A stretch of DNA of 54,159 bases, taken from positions 1 through 54,159 of the forward strand of contig CAYXFB010000011.1 in NCBI GenBank assembly GCA_964464145.1, read 5' to 3'. A program made the translations under genes and the position numbers. The notes below the pieces were generated by a model. It did no database searches. It had not been told where the DNA came from and was given only the letters and a program-made list of their open reading frames with translations. Source of the stretch: UBA5399 sp964464145. GTDB lineage: Bacteria > Bacillota > Clostridia > Christensenellales > Christensenellaceae. Below are positions 32,901-39,173 of the stretch, one piece after another; positions within the stretch are counted from its first letter, which is position 1, and each line of letters begins with the position of its first letter.

Positions 32901-33355
32901 GCGGCATAAAAATACGACCCACAAAGCAGAAAAAACCAATGGCGAATATGACGCTTGAAGATCTTTACGCGCAGATGAACGTTATAGTATTTCCCAATGT
33001 GTATTCACAAAGTGAGGGATACATAAAGCAGGATGCAATAGTGTGCGTGACTGGCAGGGTGACTGTGACGGCGCAGAGCGGCATAGAGCTGCTGGCGGAG
33101 CGCGTTGCGCCCTACGTGCCGGACGAGGCCTTTTTCACGGGCAAGCAGCTATACGTTAAGGTGCCCGCGGACAGGGATGTGGACGGGCTATTCAAAATAA
33201 CCTCGCGCCACAGGGGCAACAGCAGTGTGGGTGTGGTGGTGGACAAGACGGGCCAACGCTACAAGCTGTGCGGAAACCGCAGCGTGCGCTACTGCGCCGA
33301 GCTGGTGGAGGAGCTCAAGGAGTTTTTGGGCGGCGAAAATGTTGTTGTGAAATAA
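29918..33355 (+). CDS. dnaE: DNA polymerase III alpha subunit, DnaE type
   Basis: 1145 residues, usual for clostridial DnaE. PHP domain first (FTHLHVHTEYSLLDGAGRI, metal-binding HxH at residues 8-10 region), then the Pol III catalytic core with GPGRGSAAGSIVAYALGIT and the catalytic acids in MPDIDIDFCYERR (about residues 391-400), later CMVYQEQIMRI and FNKSHACAYAVVAYQTAWLK, then helix-hairpin-helix and an OB fold (VSLIGIVGGIKIRPTKQKKPMANMTLEDL). GGAGG 6 bases before the ATG. In organisms that also have PolC, DnaE extends primers; PolC is not in this window. Followed by a terminator. Confidence 0.97.
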   Translation: MSGFTHLHVHTEYSLLDGAGRIKDIVARAAEMGMDSLAITDHGAMYGVIDFYKQAKAAGIKPIIGCEVYVASGSRLEKTSVAKEYAHLILLAKNELGYKNLMKLVSEGFLTGFYYKPRIDYTLLKKHSMGLVCLSACLAGDVQRQLSANDYAGAKATAEMLRDMFGEDFYLEIQDHGIAEQRRINPLILKLAEETAIKCVATNDVHYVEKRDAYSQDVMMCIGTATTIDEPGRMAFDSEEFYLKSEEEMRALFPNAPQVIENTAEVAEKCNLSIEFGNYHLPHFEVPEGNTNTGYLERVAREGLAQRYADTAAVEERFAFELNTINQMGFTDYFLIVWDFVRFAKQQGIMVGPGRGSAAGSIVAYALGITNIDPIRYNLLFERFLNPERISMPDIDIDFCYERRQEVIDYVTEKYGEDKVAQIITFGTMGARLVIRDVARVLNMSVAEADRLAKMIPFELKMTIDRAMERNEKLRAEYQNNDLVHRVIDISRRLEGMPRHASTHAAGVVISQNPITEYAPLQKNSKDESVMTQYPMKQLEDLGLLKMDFLGLRTLTVIRDAVNMAEQNHGVRIDIDAIDMEDASVYALIASGETEGMFQLESGGMRRLMTDLAPHNLDEIMVGISLFRPGPMESIPEYLRCRHNPEGVKYAHPMLAPILEETYGCMVYQEQIMRIVRDVAGYSLARSDLVRRAMSKKQQSVLEKERRLFIYGGEEDGASIDGAVARGMDEATATDLFDQMMAFANYAFNKSHACAYAVVAYQTAWLKRYYPVEFMTALLNSFISHKPKLAEYIGYLKRAGIAMLPPDINRSTMRFSTENGGIRFGLAAIAYVGDAIDEVIGRRGAGYRDFDDFVGKNTDVLNKKRLESLILSGCFDCFGIKRAQLMEVYANVLGDAAAAGKRLASGQMSLFDSAEEEFSVLKTNLPEVEEYPAEKLLSLEKEMTGLYISGHPLDDMAAVIDAQKFNIGDIMRTADDEATMYEFDGREVSLIGIVGGIKIRPTKQKKPMANMTLEDLYAQMNVIVFPNVYSQSEGYIKQDAIVCVTGRVTVTAQSGIELLAERVAPYVPDEAFFTGKQLYVKVPADRDVDGLFKITSRHRGNSSVGVVVDKTGQRYKLCGNRSVRYCAELVEELKEFLGGENVVVK

Positions 33356-33375
33356 AAAAACGCGCGTGCTTTTTG

Positions 33376-33412
33376 AGCGGTTTTGGGCGGGCTGTTCCAA
33401 AACCGCTTTTTT
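33376..33412 (+). terminator. Terminator of dnaE
   Basis: AGCGGTTTTGG pairs perfectly with CCAAAACCGCT (11 bp, 10-base loop), followed by TTTTTG. Confidence 0.92.
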
Positions 33413-33442
33413 GCGCTTGAAAGACGTGAAAATTTATTGTAA

Positions 33443-33470
33443 TTGGACAATTTGTTTGATAAAATATAAT
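33443..33470 (+). promoter_or_regulatory. Promoter of mtrB
   Basis: TTGGAC, 16-base spacer, TATAAT. Transcription would start near 33477, which makes the in-frame ATG at 33483 too early and favours the ATG at 33501. Confidence 0.6.
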
Positions 33471-33500
33471 CTGAGTGTTTTTATGGAAGCGGGTGCGTTT

Positions 33501-33731
33501 ATGGAGAACGAGAAGAAGTTTTCGGACGAATATATTGTGGTGAAGGCAAAGGAAAACGGCGTCAACGTAATTGGTATGACGCGCGGCAGGGATACTCGCT
33601 TACTGCACACGGAGAGGCTGAACGAGGGCGAGGTATTGATAGCCCAGTTTACGGACAACACTTCCGCTATAAAGATTTCGGGCAAGGCCACGGTGCTAAC
33701 GCGGCATGGCGAAGTTGAAGCGGGTGAATAA
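33501..33731 (+). CDS. mtrB: trp RNA-binding attenuation protein (TRAP) homologue
   Basis: 76 residues, TRAP length. Clear similarity to Bacillus MtrB along its length: YIVVKAKENGVNVIGMTRGRDTRLLHTERLNEGEVLIAQFTDNTSAIKISGKA. TRAP forms an 11-subunit ring that binds tryptophan between subunits and wraps RNA with GAG/UAG repeats. The tryptophan-pocket residues appear kept (Thr32, Gln49, Thr51, Thr54), but of the three RNA-contact residues only one Lys is kept (K58); the others read Arg39 and Ser60 (Bacillus Lys37 and Arg58, numbering from memory). Start chosen by promoter position; ribosome site weak (AAGCGGG). No trp gene or anti-TRAP is seen nearby. Followed closely by pfkA. Confidence 0.88.
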   Translation: MENEKKFSDEYIVVKAKENGVNVIGMTRGRDTRLLHTERLNEGEVLIAQFTDNTSAIKISGKATVLTRHGEVEAGE

Positions 33732-33755
33732 GATTTTTTGCGAGGTAGGTACAGC

Positions 33756-34724
33756 ATGAAGAGAAGAATTGGAATACTTACAAGCGGAGGCGATACACCG
33801 GGCATGAACGCCGGTATACGCTCTGTAGTTATGTCGGCGGACGCGGCGGGCTTTTCCGTTATGGGGATATCTAAGGGCTACGCCGGATTGATAGAAGGGC
33901 GCGTGGAGCGCATAAAGACGGAGGACGTGGAAGGAATTGTGGAGAAGGGCGGCACCGTGCTTAAAACGGCGCGCTGCGAGGAATTTAAAACCGAGGAGGG
34001 TCAGAAAAAGGCGCTGCAGGTGATAAAGGCCTTCGATATTTCCGGCCTTGTGGTAATAGGCGGAGACGGCAGCTTTGCGGGCGCGCGCGTGCTGAGCCAT
34101 CTGGGCGTGCCCACAATAGGCGTGCCCGGCACAATAGATAACGACCTTGCCTATACGGATTTCACAATAGGATTTGACACGGCGGTAAACGGCGTGCTGG
34201 GCGAAATGTCTCGCATACGCGATACCATGAAATCCCACGAGCGCACGGGCATAATTGAGGTAATGGGAAACAAGTGCGGCGACATAGCGCTGTACGCGGG
34301 CATAGCGGGCGGCGCGGAGCACATTATAATCCCCGAGATAGAGTTTGATATAGACTACATCTGCGAAAAGATATTGGGGAACCGCATAAAGGGCAAGATG
34401 ACCAGCATAGTGCTCATAGCCGAGGGCGCGGGCAAGGGCGAGGCCGTTGCCAACTACATGCGCGCCAAGGCCGGGCTGGACGCCAAGGCCATAGTGCTTG
34501 GCTACATACAACGCGGAGGTGCGCCCACCGCGGACGACCGTATGAGAGCCACCCGCATGGGCATACGCGCGGTACAGCTTTTGAGCAAGGGCATAGGCAA
34601 CCGCGTGGTCGGCACGCGCGATCACCATATAATAGACGAGGATATAGACGAAGCGCTTTCAAAGAAGCTGGTATTCCGTCAGGATCTTTACGACGAATTC
34701 AAGATCATGTCGGAAAACGGATAA
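33756..34724 (+). CDS. pfkA: ATP-dependent 6-phosphofructokinase
   Basis: 322 residues from the ATG at 33756 (GAGGTAGGT upstream). Phosphorylates fructose-6-phosphate, the committed glycolytic step. ILTSGGDTPGMNAGIRSVV (ATP loop), VIGGDGSFAGA (the Gly that marks ATP rather than pyrophosphate use), GTIDNDLAYTDFTIGFDTA (catalytic Asp), EVMGNKCGDIALYAGIAGGAEHIIIPE and GYIQRGGAPTADDR. Standard bacterial PfkA length. 24 bases after mtrB and 3 before the HAD gene, so the three are probably one transcript. Confidence 0.97.
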   Translation: MKRRIGILTSGGDTPGMNAGIRSVVMSADAAGFSVMGISKGYAGLIEGRVERIKTEDVEGIVEKGGTVLKTARCEEFKTEEGQKKALQVIKAFDISGLVVIGGDGSFAGARVLSHLGVPTIGVPGTIDNDLAYTDFTIGFDTAVNGVLGEMSRIRDTMKSHERTGIIEVMGNKCGDIALYAGIAGGAEHIIIPEIEFDIDYICEKILGNRIKGKMTSIVLIAEGAGKGEAVANYMRAKAGLDAKAIVLGYIQRGGAPTADDRMRATRMGIRAVQLLSKGIGNRVVGTRDHHIIDEDIDEALSKKLVFRQDLYDEFKIMSENG

Positions 34725-34727
34725 GCT

Positions 34728-35567
34728 ATGCAAAGTATAAGCAGATTGGGAAAAGTGAACGCAAAGGCGGCGGATATTAAGGATATCCGCTGTTTTGTGC
34801 TTGATATGGACGGCACAATAAATTTGGGCTGGACGCTTATAGACGGCGCGATGGAGCTTATAGACACCTTTTTCGAAAAGGGTATAAAGTTTTATTTCTT
34901 CACGAACAATTCCTCGAAGGCGCCGGAGGATTACGTGGAAAAGCTGAAAAAGCTGGGCTTTTCGGGAATCACGCGCGAGCACATAATGACCTCGGGCGAT
35001 GTTATGATACACTATTTGAAGCAAAACGCGGAAAATCCGCGCGTATACCTTGCCGGAACGCCCGAGCTCGAGCGTCAGTTTACCGAGGCGGGCATAACGC
35101 TGCTGCCGCCGGGTGCGGACAGCGCCGATTTTGCCGTGCTGGGCTTCGATACCACCTTCAATTTTGAAAAGGCGGACGCTCTCTGCCGCATGGTTTCGGA
35201 CGGAGTGCCCTTTGTGGCAACGAATATAGACCGCGTATGCCCGCTTGAGGGCGGCAGGTTTTGGCCGGACTGCGCCTCCATGGCGGCAATGATAGAGCAC
35301 GCCACCGGCAAAGCCCCGCTCTTCGTGGGCAAGCCGTTTGAGGAAACGGTAAACTACATTCTCGCCAAAACGGGCGAAAAAAGAAGCAGCGTGGCCATGG
35401 TGGGCGATCGCCTGTATACCGATATAAAAACGGCGGTGAATGGCGGTATAGTGGGCATAGCCGTGCTTTCGGGCGAAATTGGCATGAGCGACATAATTGA
35501 AGGCGACGTAAAGCCGGACTATATTTTTGACAGCGTCAAGGACATATATGAATTAATTAATAATTAA
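34728..35567 (+). CDS. HAD-IIA family sugar phosphatase (NagD/AraL-like)
   Basis: 279 residues. Motif I CFVLDMDGTINLG with Asp nucleophile, motif II FFTNNSSKAPEDY, the C2A cap (RVYLAGTPELERQF, FAVLGFDTTFNFEKA), motif III FVGKPFEETVNYIL and motif IV MVGDRLYTDIKTAVNGGI. A dephosphorylating enzyme with broad sugar-phosphate specificity in known relatives. It begins 3 bases after pfkA, suggesting translational coupling and perhaps a metabolite-repair role for glycolytic by-products (inference). The stop lies in an AT-rich MITE-like repeat. Confidence 0.9.
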   Translation: MQSISRLGKVNAKAADIKDIRCFVLDMDGTINLGWTLIDGAMELIDTFFEKGIKFYFFTNNSSKAPEDYVEKLKKLGFSGITREHIMTSGDVMIHYLKQNAENPRVYLAGTPELERQFTEAGITLLPPGADSADFAVLGFDTTFNFEKADALCRMVSDGVPFVATNIDRVCPLEGGRFWPDCASMAAMIEHATGKAPLFVGKPFEETVNYILAKTGEKRSSVAMVGDRLYTDIKTAVNGGIVGIAVLSGEIGMSDIIEGDVKPDYIFDSVKDIYELINN

Positions 35568-35694
35568 TTCGAATTAAGAATGAATAATTAAAAATTAAGA
35601 ATTAATGTATCGCCTACGGCGATTATAATATAAACCGTTCGCGAAGCGAACTCATCCATTATTCATTATTAATTTTTAATTATTAATTAGAATA
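35561..35694. repeat. MITE-like repeat, family B, copy 1
   Basis: AT-rich inverted ends (AATTAAGAATGAATAATT and its near-complement near 35660-35694) flank two small GC hairpins, ATCGCC-TAC-GGCGAT and GTTCGC-GAA-GCGAAC. A related copy lies at 44860. Fills the gap between the HAD gene and tgt. Confidence 0.75.
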
Positions 35695-35706
35695 ACGGGG
35701 TTATTT

Positions 35707-36813
35707 ATGTTTGATTTTAGTATAGAAAAAAAGTGTAACGAAACTTCCGCGCGGGCGGGAGTTTTTAATACCCCGCACGGGGAGATAAAGACGCCGGTTT
35801 TTATGCCCGTGGGCACGCAGGCGACCGTTAAGGCGCTCACCGCCGATCAGGTGCGGGAGACCAACGCGCAGATAATACTGTCCAATACCTACCACCTCTA
35901 TCTGCGCCCGGGCGCGGAGCTTATACGTGAGGCGGGCGGGCTGCACAGATTCATGAATTGGGACAAGCCAATTTTGACGGACAGCGGCGGTTTTCAGGTG
36001 TTCAGCCTTTCGGAGCTTAGAAAGCTTACGGAGGAGGGGGCGGCCTTCCAATCGCATTTGGACGGAAGCAGGCATATGTTTACGCCCGAGAATGTGGTGG
36101 CCACGCAGGAGGCGCTGGGCCCGGATATAATGATGGTGCTGGACGAATGCACCCCCTACCCCGCGGACGAGGAATATACCCGCCACTCTATGGAGCGTAC
36201 CCACCGCTGGGCGGCGCGCGCCAAGGCAGCGCAAACGCGTGAGGACATGGCGCTCTTCGGCATAGTGCAGGGCGGTATGTATCCGGAGCTGCGCAAAATA
36301 AGCGCGAACGCCATAGCGGATCTGGATTTTCCCGGAAACGCCATAGGCGGGCTTTCGGTGGGCGAGCCCAAGCCCATGATGTATGATATGCTGGACGTGA
36401 CAGTGCCCGAGCTGCCCGAAACAAAGCCGCGCTACCTCATGGGTGTGGGCAGTGCGGACTGCCTCGTGGAGGGTGTGGCGCGCGGCGTGGATATGTTTGA
36501 CTGCGTGCTGCAAACGCGCATAGCCAGAAACGGCACGGCAATGGTGCGCGCGGGAAGGCTGGTGGTGCGCAACGCCGAGTATGCGCGTGACTTCAGACCA
36601 ATTGAGGAGGGGTGCGACTGCTACACCTGCAAAAACCACAGCCGCGCCTATATACGCCACCTCATAAAGGCAAACGAGATACTGGGCGCCACACTGCTCA
36701 CCATACACAACATACGCTTTAGCGTACGGCTGATGGAGGAGATACGCGCGCACATACTCGCGGGCGACTTTGCGGAGTTCCGCCGAGAGTTTATGGCGGG
36801 CTACGTGGGCTGA
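35707..36813 (+). CDS. tgt: tRNA-guanine (queuine) transglycosylase
   Basis: 368 residues. Exchanges G34 for preQ1 in tRNAs with GUN anticodons. ILTDSGGFQVFSL holds the general-base Asp, GIVQGGMYPELR and GGLSVGEPKPMMYDMLD the preQ1 pocket, RGVDMFDCVLQTR the nucleophilic Asp, and CDCYTCKNHSRAYIRHL the zinc site (three Cys, one His). CGGGG upstream of the ATG. It works before QueA, encoded at 42780. Upstream of yajC, a very common order. Confidence 0.97.
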   Translation: MFDFSIEKKCNETSARAGVFNTPHGEIKTPVFMPVGTQATVKALTADQVRETNAQIILSNTYHLYLRPGAELIREAGGLHRFMNWDKPILTDSGGFQVFSLSELRKLTEEGAAFQSHLDGSRHMFTPENVVATQEALGPDIMMVLDECTPYPADEEYTRHSMERTHRWAARAKAAQTREDMALFGIVQGGMYPELRKISANAIADLDFPGNAIGGLSVGEPKPMMYDMLDVTVPELPETKPRYLMGVGSADCLVEGVARGVDMFDCVLQTRIARNGTAMVRAGRLVVRNAEYARDFRPIEEGCDCYTCKNHSRAYIRHLIKANEILGATLLTIHNIRFSVRLMEEIRAHILAGDFAEFRREFMAGYVG

Positions 36814-36879
36814 GGCATGCTACATATGGTAGGGCGCTTTGCGCGGAACAACAGCATGTGCCAAAGCCCAAAGTTTATA

Positions 36880-36908
36880 TTGACTAATTGGGTATCAGCC
36901 TTTATTAT
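36880..36908 (+). promoter_or_regulatory. Promoter of yajC-scfA-scfB
   Basis: TTGACT, 17-base spacer, TATTAT, 65 bases before yajC. Confidence 0.6.
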
Positions 36909-36973
36909 ATAAAAGAATACGGCTTGCACGGCAGGCCATACAGAAGATTTTTTTTGAAAGGCGGTGTGTGTAA

Positions 36974-37321
36974 ATGCCGGCAAGTTGTTTCGGAAGTACT
37001 GCGGGAGCCGCGGCAGGAGCGGCTGGAGGAAGCAGTATGTTGATGACATGGATATTCCCCATTCTGTTGATTGTCATTTTTGTAGTGCTTATAATAGTGC
37101 CCAATAAAAGGCGCGAAAAGAAGTTTAAGGAAATGATGGACAGCATAAAGGTGGGCGACCAGATAAAGACCATAGGAGGTTTTTATGGCAAGGTTATTTC
37201 CATAAAGGAAGAGCTCGTAACATTCGAGTGCGGCCCGGAAAAGACCCAGCTTGTAATATCCAAGAGCGCTGTTGCTTCGGTGGAAAGCTTCGATGGCGGA
37301 GCGGAAATCGAAAAAAAATAA
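36974..37321 (+). CDS. yajC: Preprotein translocase subunit YajC
   Basis: 115 residues. Gly/Ala-rich N-terminus, one membrane segment (TWIFPILLIVIFVVLIIVP) and a cytoplasmic domain with the family signature NKRREKKFKEMMDSIKVGDQIKTIGGFYGKV. Associates with SecDF and YidC; secDF is not in this window. Located between tgt and the SCIFF genes, a conserved clostridial arrangement. Confidence 0.93.
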   Translation: MPASCFGSTAGAAAGAAGGSSMLMTWIFPILLIVIFVVLIIVPNKRREKKFKEMMDSIKVGDQIKTIGGFYGKVISIKEELVTFECGPEKTQLVISKSAVASVESFDGGAEIEKK

Positions 37322-37345
37322 AAATCCTGAGAGGGAGATTTAAGA

Positions 37346-37492
37346 ATGAAACATATTATAACTGTGACCAGAAACAATCTGAAGGAAACTCTTGTGACCG
37401 GCGGATGCGGCGAATGCCAGACTTCCTGCCAATCCGCGTGTAAGACATCGTGCACGCTGGCTAACCAGAAGTGTGAGAGGAAGCAGAAATAA
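37346..37492 (+). CDS. scfA: SCIFF ranthipeptide precursor
   Basis: 48 residues, too short for many gene finders. MKHIITVTRNNLKETL leader followed by the conserved cysteine core: Cys at 21, 24, 28, 32, 36 and 43 in the pattern GECQTSCQSACKTSC, the six-cysteines-in-forty-five-residues signature. The maturase encoded downstream forms thioether bonds from Cys sulfur to backbone carbons. SCIFF is nearly universal in clostridia; its biological role is still uncertain. AGGGAG 9 bases before the ATG. A terminator separates it from scfB, so the peptide transcript should exceed that of the enzyme. Confidence 0.96.
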   Translation: MKHIITVTRNNLKETLVTGGCGECQTSCQSACKTSCTLANQKCERKQK

Positions 37493-37511
37493 GTTTTAGC
37501 AAGTTAGGAAA

Positions 37512-37545
37512 GGGCGCGGTAAGTTTTATTTACCGCCCTTTTTTT
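37512..37545 (+). terminator. Terminator between scfA and scfB
   Basis: GGG-CGGTAA pairs with TTACCG-CCC (9 bp with a 2-base bulge) around GTTTTAT, followed by TTTTTTT. Partial readthrough would feed scfB. Confidence 0.8.
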
Positions 37546-37589
37546 CTATAAAAGGAAAAAACCGCGCAGGCGGTGCTAGTGAGGACGAG

Positions 37590-38930
37590 ATGGTACATTT
37601 GATAGAATTTTGCGGGAAGTATGCCGCGCTGGACGTGGAATCCGGCTCTGTGCATGCAATAGACCGCGAGGCGATGCGCGTTTTGACATTCAAAAACGCG
37701 GGCAAGACAAACGAACAGATCATAAACGATTTGGGCGATACGGCGATCGAGGTGCTGGAGGAGATAGACCGGCTCATAGCGGACGGCCTGCTCTATTCCG
37801 AAAAGCCGGAGCAGCTCAAAACGCCCGAATTCAACGAGCCGGTGGTAAAGGCGCTCTGCCTTCTGGTGGCGCAGGATTGCAATTTGCGCTGTGCCTATTG
37901 CTTTGCAGATACGGGCGAATACCACGGCAAACGCGCGCTTATGAGCGAGCAGACCGCCAGGGCGGCGCTCGATTTTCTGGTGGCGCACTCGGGCAATAGG
38001 AACAACCTCGAGGTGGATTTTTTTGGTGGCGAGCCGCTTATGAACTTTGACGTGGTAAAAAGCACAGTGGAATACGGGCGCGAGCTGGAGCGGAAAACTG
38101 GCAAGACCTTCCGCTTCACGCTTACGACGAACGCCTACCACGTGACAGACGAGATGGCGGAGTTTATAAACCGCGAAATGAAAAACGTTGTCATAAGCAT
38201 AGACGGACGCAAGGAGATACATGACAGCCTGCGCAAAAACGTGGCGGGCGAGGGCAGCTACGATAAGGTGCTGCGAAACGCGCATAAGATAGTGGATGAT
38301 CGCGAGGGCGAATATTACATTCGCGGCACATATACTCACGCGAATTTGGATTTTGCCGAGGACGTGCTGGCCATAGCGGACGCCGGTTTCGATCAGATTT
38401 CGCTGGAGCCTGTTGTCAGCGGCGGAGAGTATGCCATAACCGCGGAGGACGTGCCGCGCATAAAGCACGAATACGAGATGCTGGCGCGCACCTATCTGAA
38501 GAGGCGCGAGGATGATAAAGGCTTCAATTTCTTCCATTTCATGGTGGATCTGGATTCCGGCCCTTGCCTGAATAAGCGGCTGCGGGGCTGCGGCGCGGGC
38601 AGCGAATACCTGGCCGTGGCGGCGGATGGCAGCCTCTATCCCTGCCACCAGTTTGCAGGGGTAAAAGAGTTTTACATGGGCAGCGTGGCGGGTGAGCCAA
38701 GCGAGGCCATAGCGGCGCAATTCAGGGATACGCACGTTTTCACAAAGCAGGGCTGCGGCGAGTGCTGGGCAAAATATTACTGCTCGGGCGGCTGTGCGGC
38801 AAACGCCTATTTTTCCAACGGCGACATAAGTGTGCCGTACAAAATAGGCTGCGAAACGGAGAAAAAGCGCATTGAAACGGCGATAGCCATAAAGGTTTTC
38901 CCGGAGGAATTTGCGGGAGAGCGGCCGTAA
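37590..38930 (+). CDS. scfB: Radical-SAM SCIFF peptide maturase
   Basis: 446 residues. N-terminal RRE/PqqD-like peptide-binding region (1-75), radical-SAM cluster C97-NLR-C101-AY-C104 in QDCNLRCAYCFA, GGEPLMNFD (SAM-binding GGE), and a C-terminal SPASM region with cysteines in GPCLNKRLRGCGAG, LYPCHQFAG, CGECWAKYYCSGGC and a late C that bind two auxiliary clusters. It installs thioether crosslinks in ScfA. GAGG precedes the ATG. The stop codon coincides with the first bases of a MITE-like repeat, which may have trimmed or replaced the original end; the protein still looks full length. Confidence 0.95.
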   Translation: MVHLIEFCGKYAALDVESGSVHAIDREAMRVLTFKNAGKTNEQIINDLGDTAIEVLEEIDRLIADGLLYSEKPEQLKTPEFNEPVVKALCLLVAQDCNLRCAYCFADTGEYHGKRALMSEQTARAALDFLVAHSGNRNNLEVDFFGGEPLMNFDVVKSTVEYGRELERKTGKTFRFTLTTNAYHVTDEMAEFINREMKNVVISIDGRKEIHDSLRKNVAGEGSYDKVLRNAHKIVDDREGEYYIRGTYTHANLDFAEDVLAIADAGFDQISLEPVVSGGEYAITAEDVPRIKHEYEMLARTYLKRREDDKGFNFFHFMVDLDSGPCLNKRLRGCGAGSEYLAVAADGSLYPCHQFAGVKEFYMGSVAGEPSEAIAAQFRDTHVFTKQGCGECWAKYYCSGGCAANAYFSNGDISVPYKIGCETEKKRIETAIAIKVFPEEFAGERP

Positions 38931-39068
38931 TACTAATTTCAAATTAAAATCTTTAATTTGAAAAACTGCGCAAAATTGCGCAGTGCCGCTATGCGGCCGC
39001 GTCTCATGCAATTCCAAACGCGCTAACGCGCTATAAAAACATAAATGTTTTTAAATGGAAATAGTATA
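38928..39068 (+). repeat. MITE-like repeat, family A, copy 1
   Basis: About 140 bp starting TAATACTAATTTCAAATTA and ending AAATGGAAATAGTAT. It contains several hairpins: TTTCAAATTAAA/TTTAATTTGAAA, CTGCGCA/TGCGCAG, ACGCGCT/AACGCGCT and AAAAACAT/ATGTTTTT. It shares both ends and the internal GTCTCATGCA block with the copy at 46132 (opposite orientation). No coding capacity. Confidence 0.8.
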
Positions 39069-39101
39069 AACAACAAATTTTCGATAAATAGTGGCAAAAT
39101 T

Positions 39102-39141
39102 ACCGGCTTTGCTTGAGCGCGAGCCGGTTTTATTGTATAAT
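39102..39141 (+). promoter_or_regulatory. Symporter promoter with embedded inverted repeat
   Basis: TTGAGC, 17-base spacer, TATAAT (39113-39141). ACCGGCT (39102-39108) and AGCCGGT (39122-39128) flank the -35 box and are followed by TTTTATT, so the same DNA could act as operator or as a weak terminator for scfB. Confidence 0.55.
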
Positions 39142-39173
39142 AGGTGAATATTTATCTGTGGGAGGGTAATTCT

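Noticed and set aside
33696..34628. Open frame of 310 codons on the minus strand
   Set aside because: Antisense shadow of pfkA.
35701..36753. Open frame of 350 codons on the minus strand
   Set aside because: Antisense shadow of tgt, rich in His/Arg/Ala from reversed GC codons, with no recognisable motif.
37530..39017. Long open frame (495 codons) on the minus strand
   Set aside because: It is antisense to scfB, a clear radical-SAM enzyme; codon content is the mirror of that gene and no ribosome site is present.
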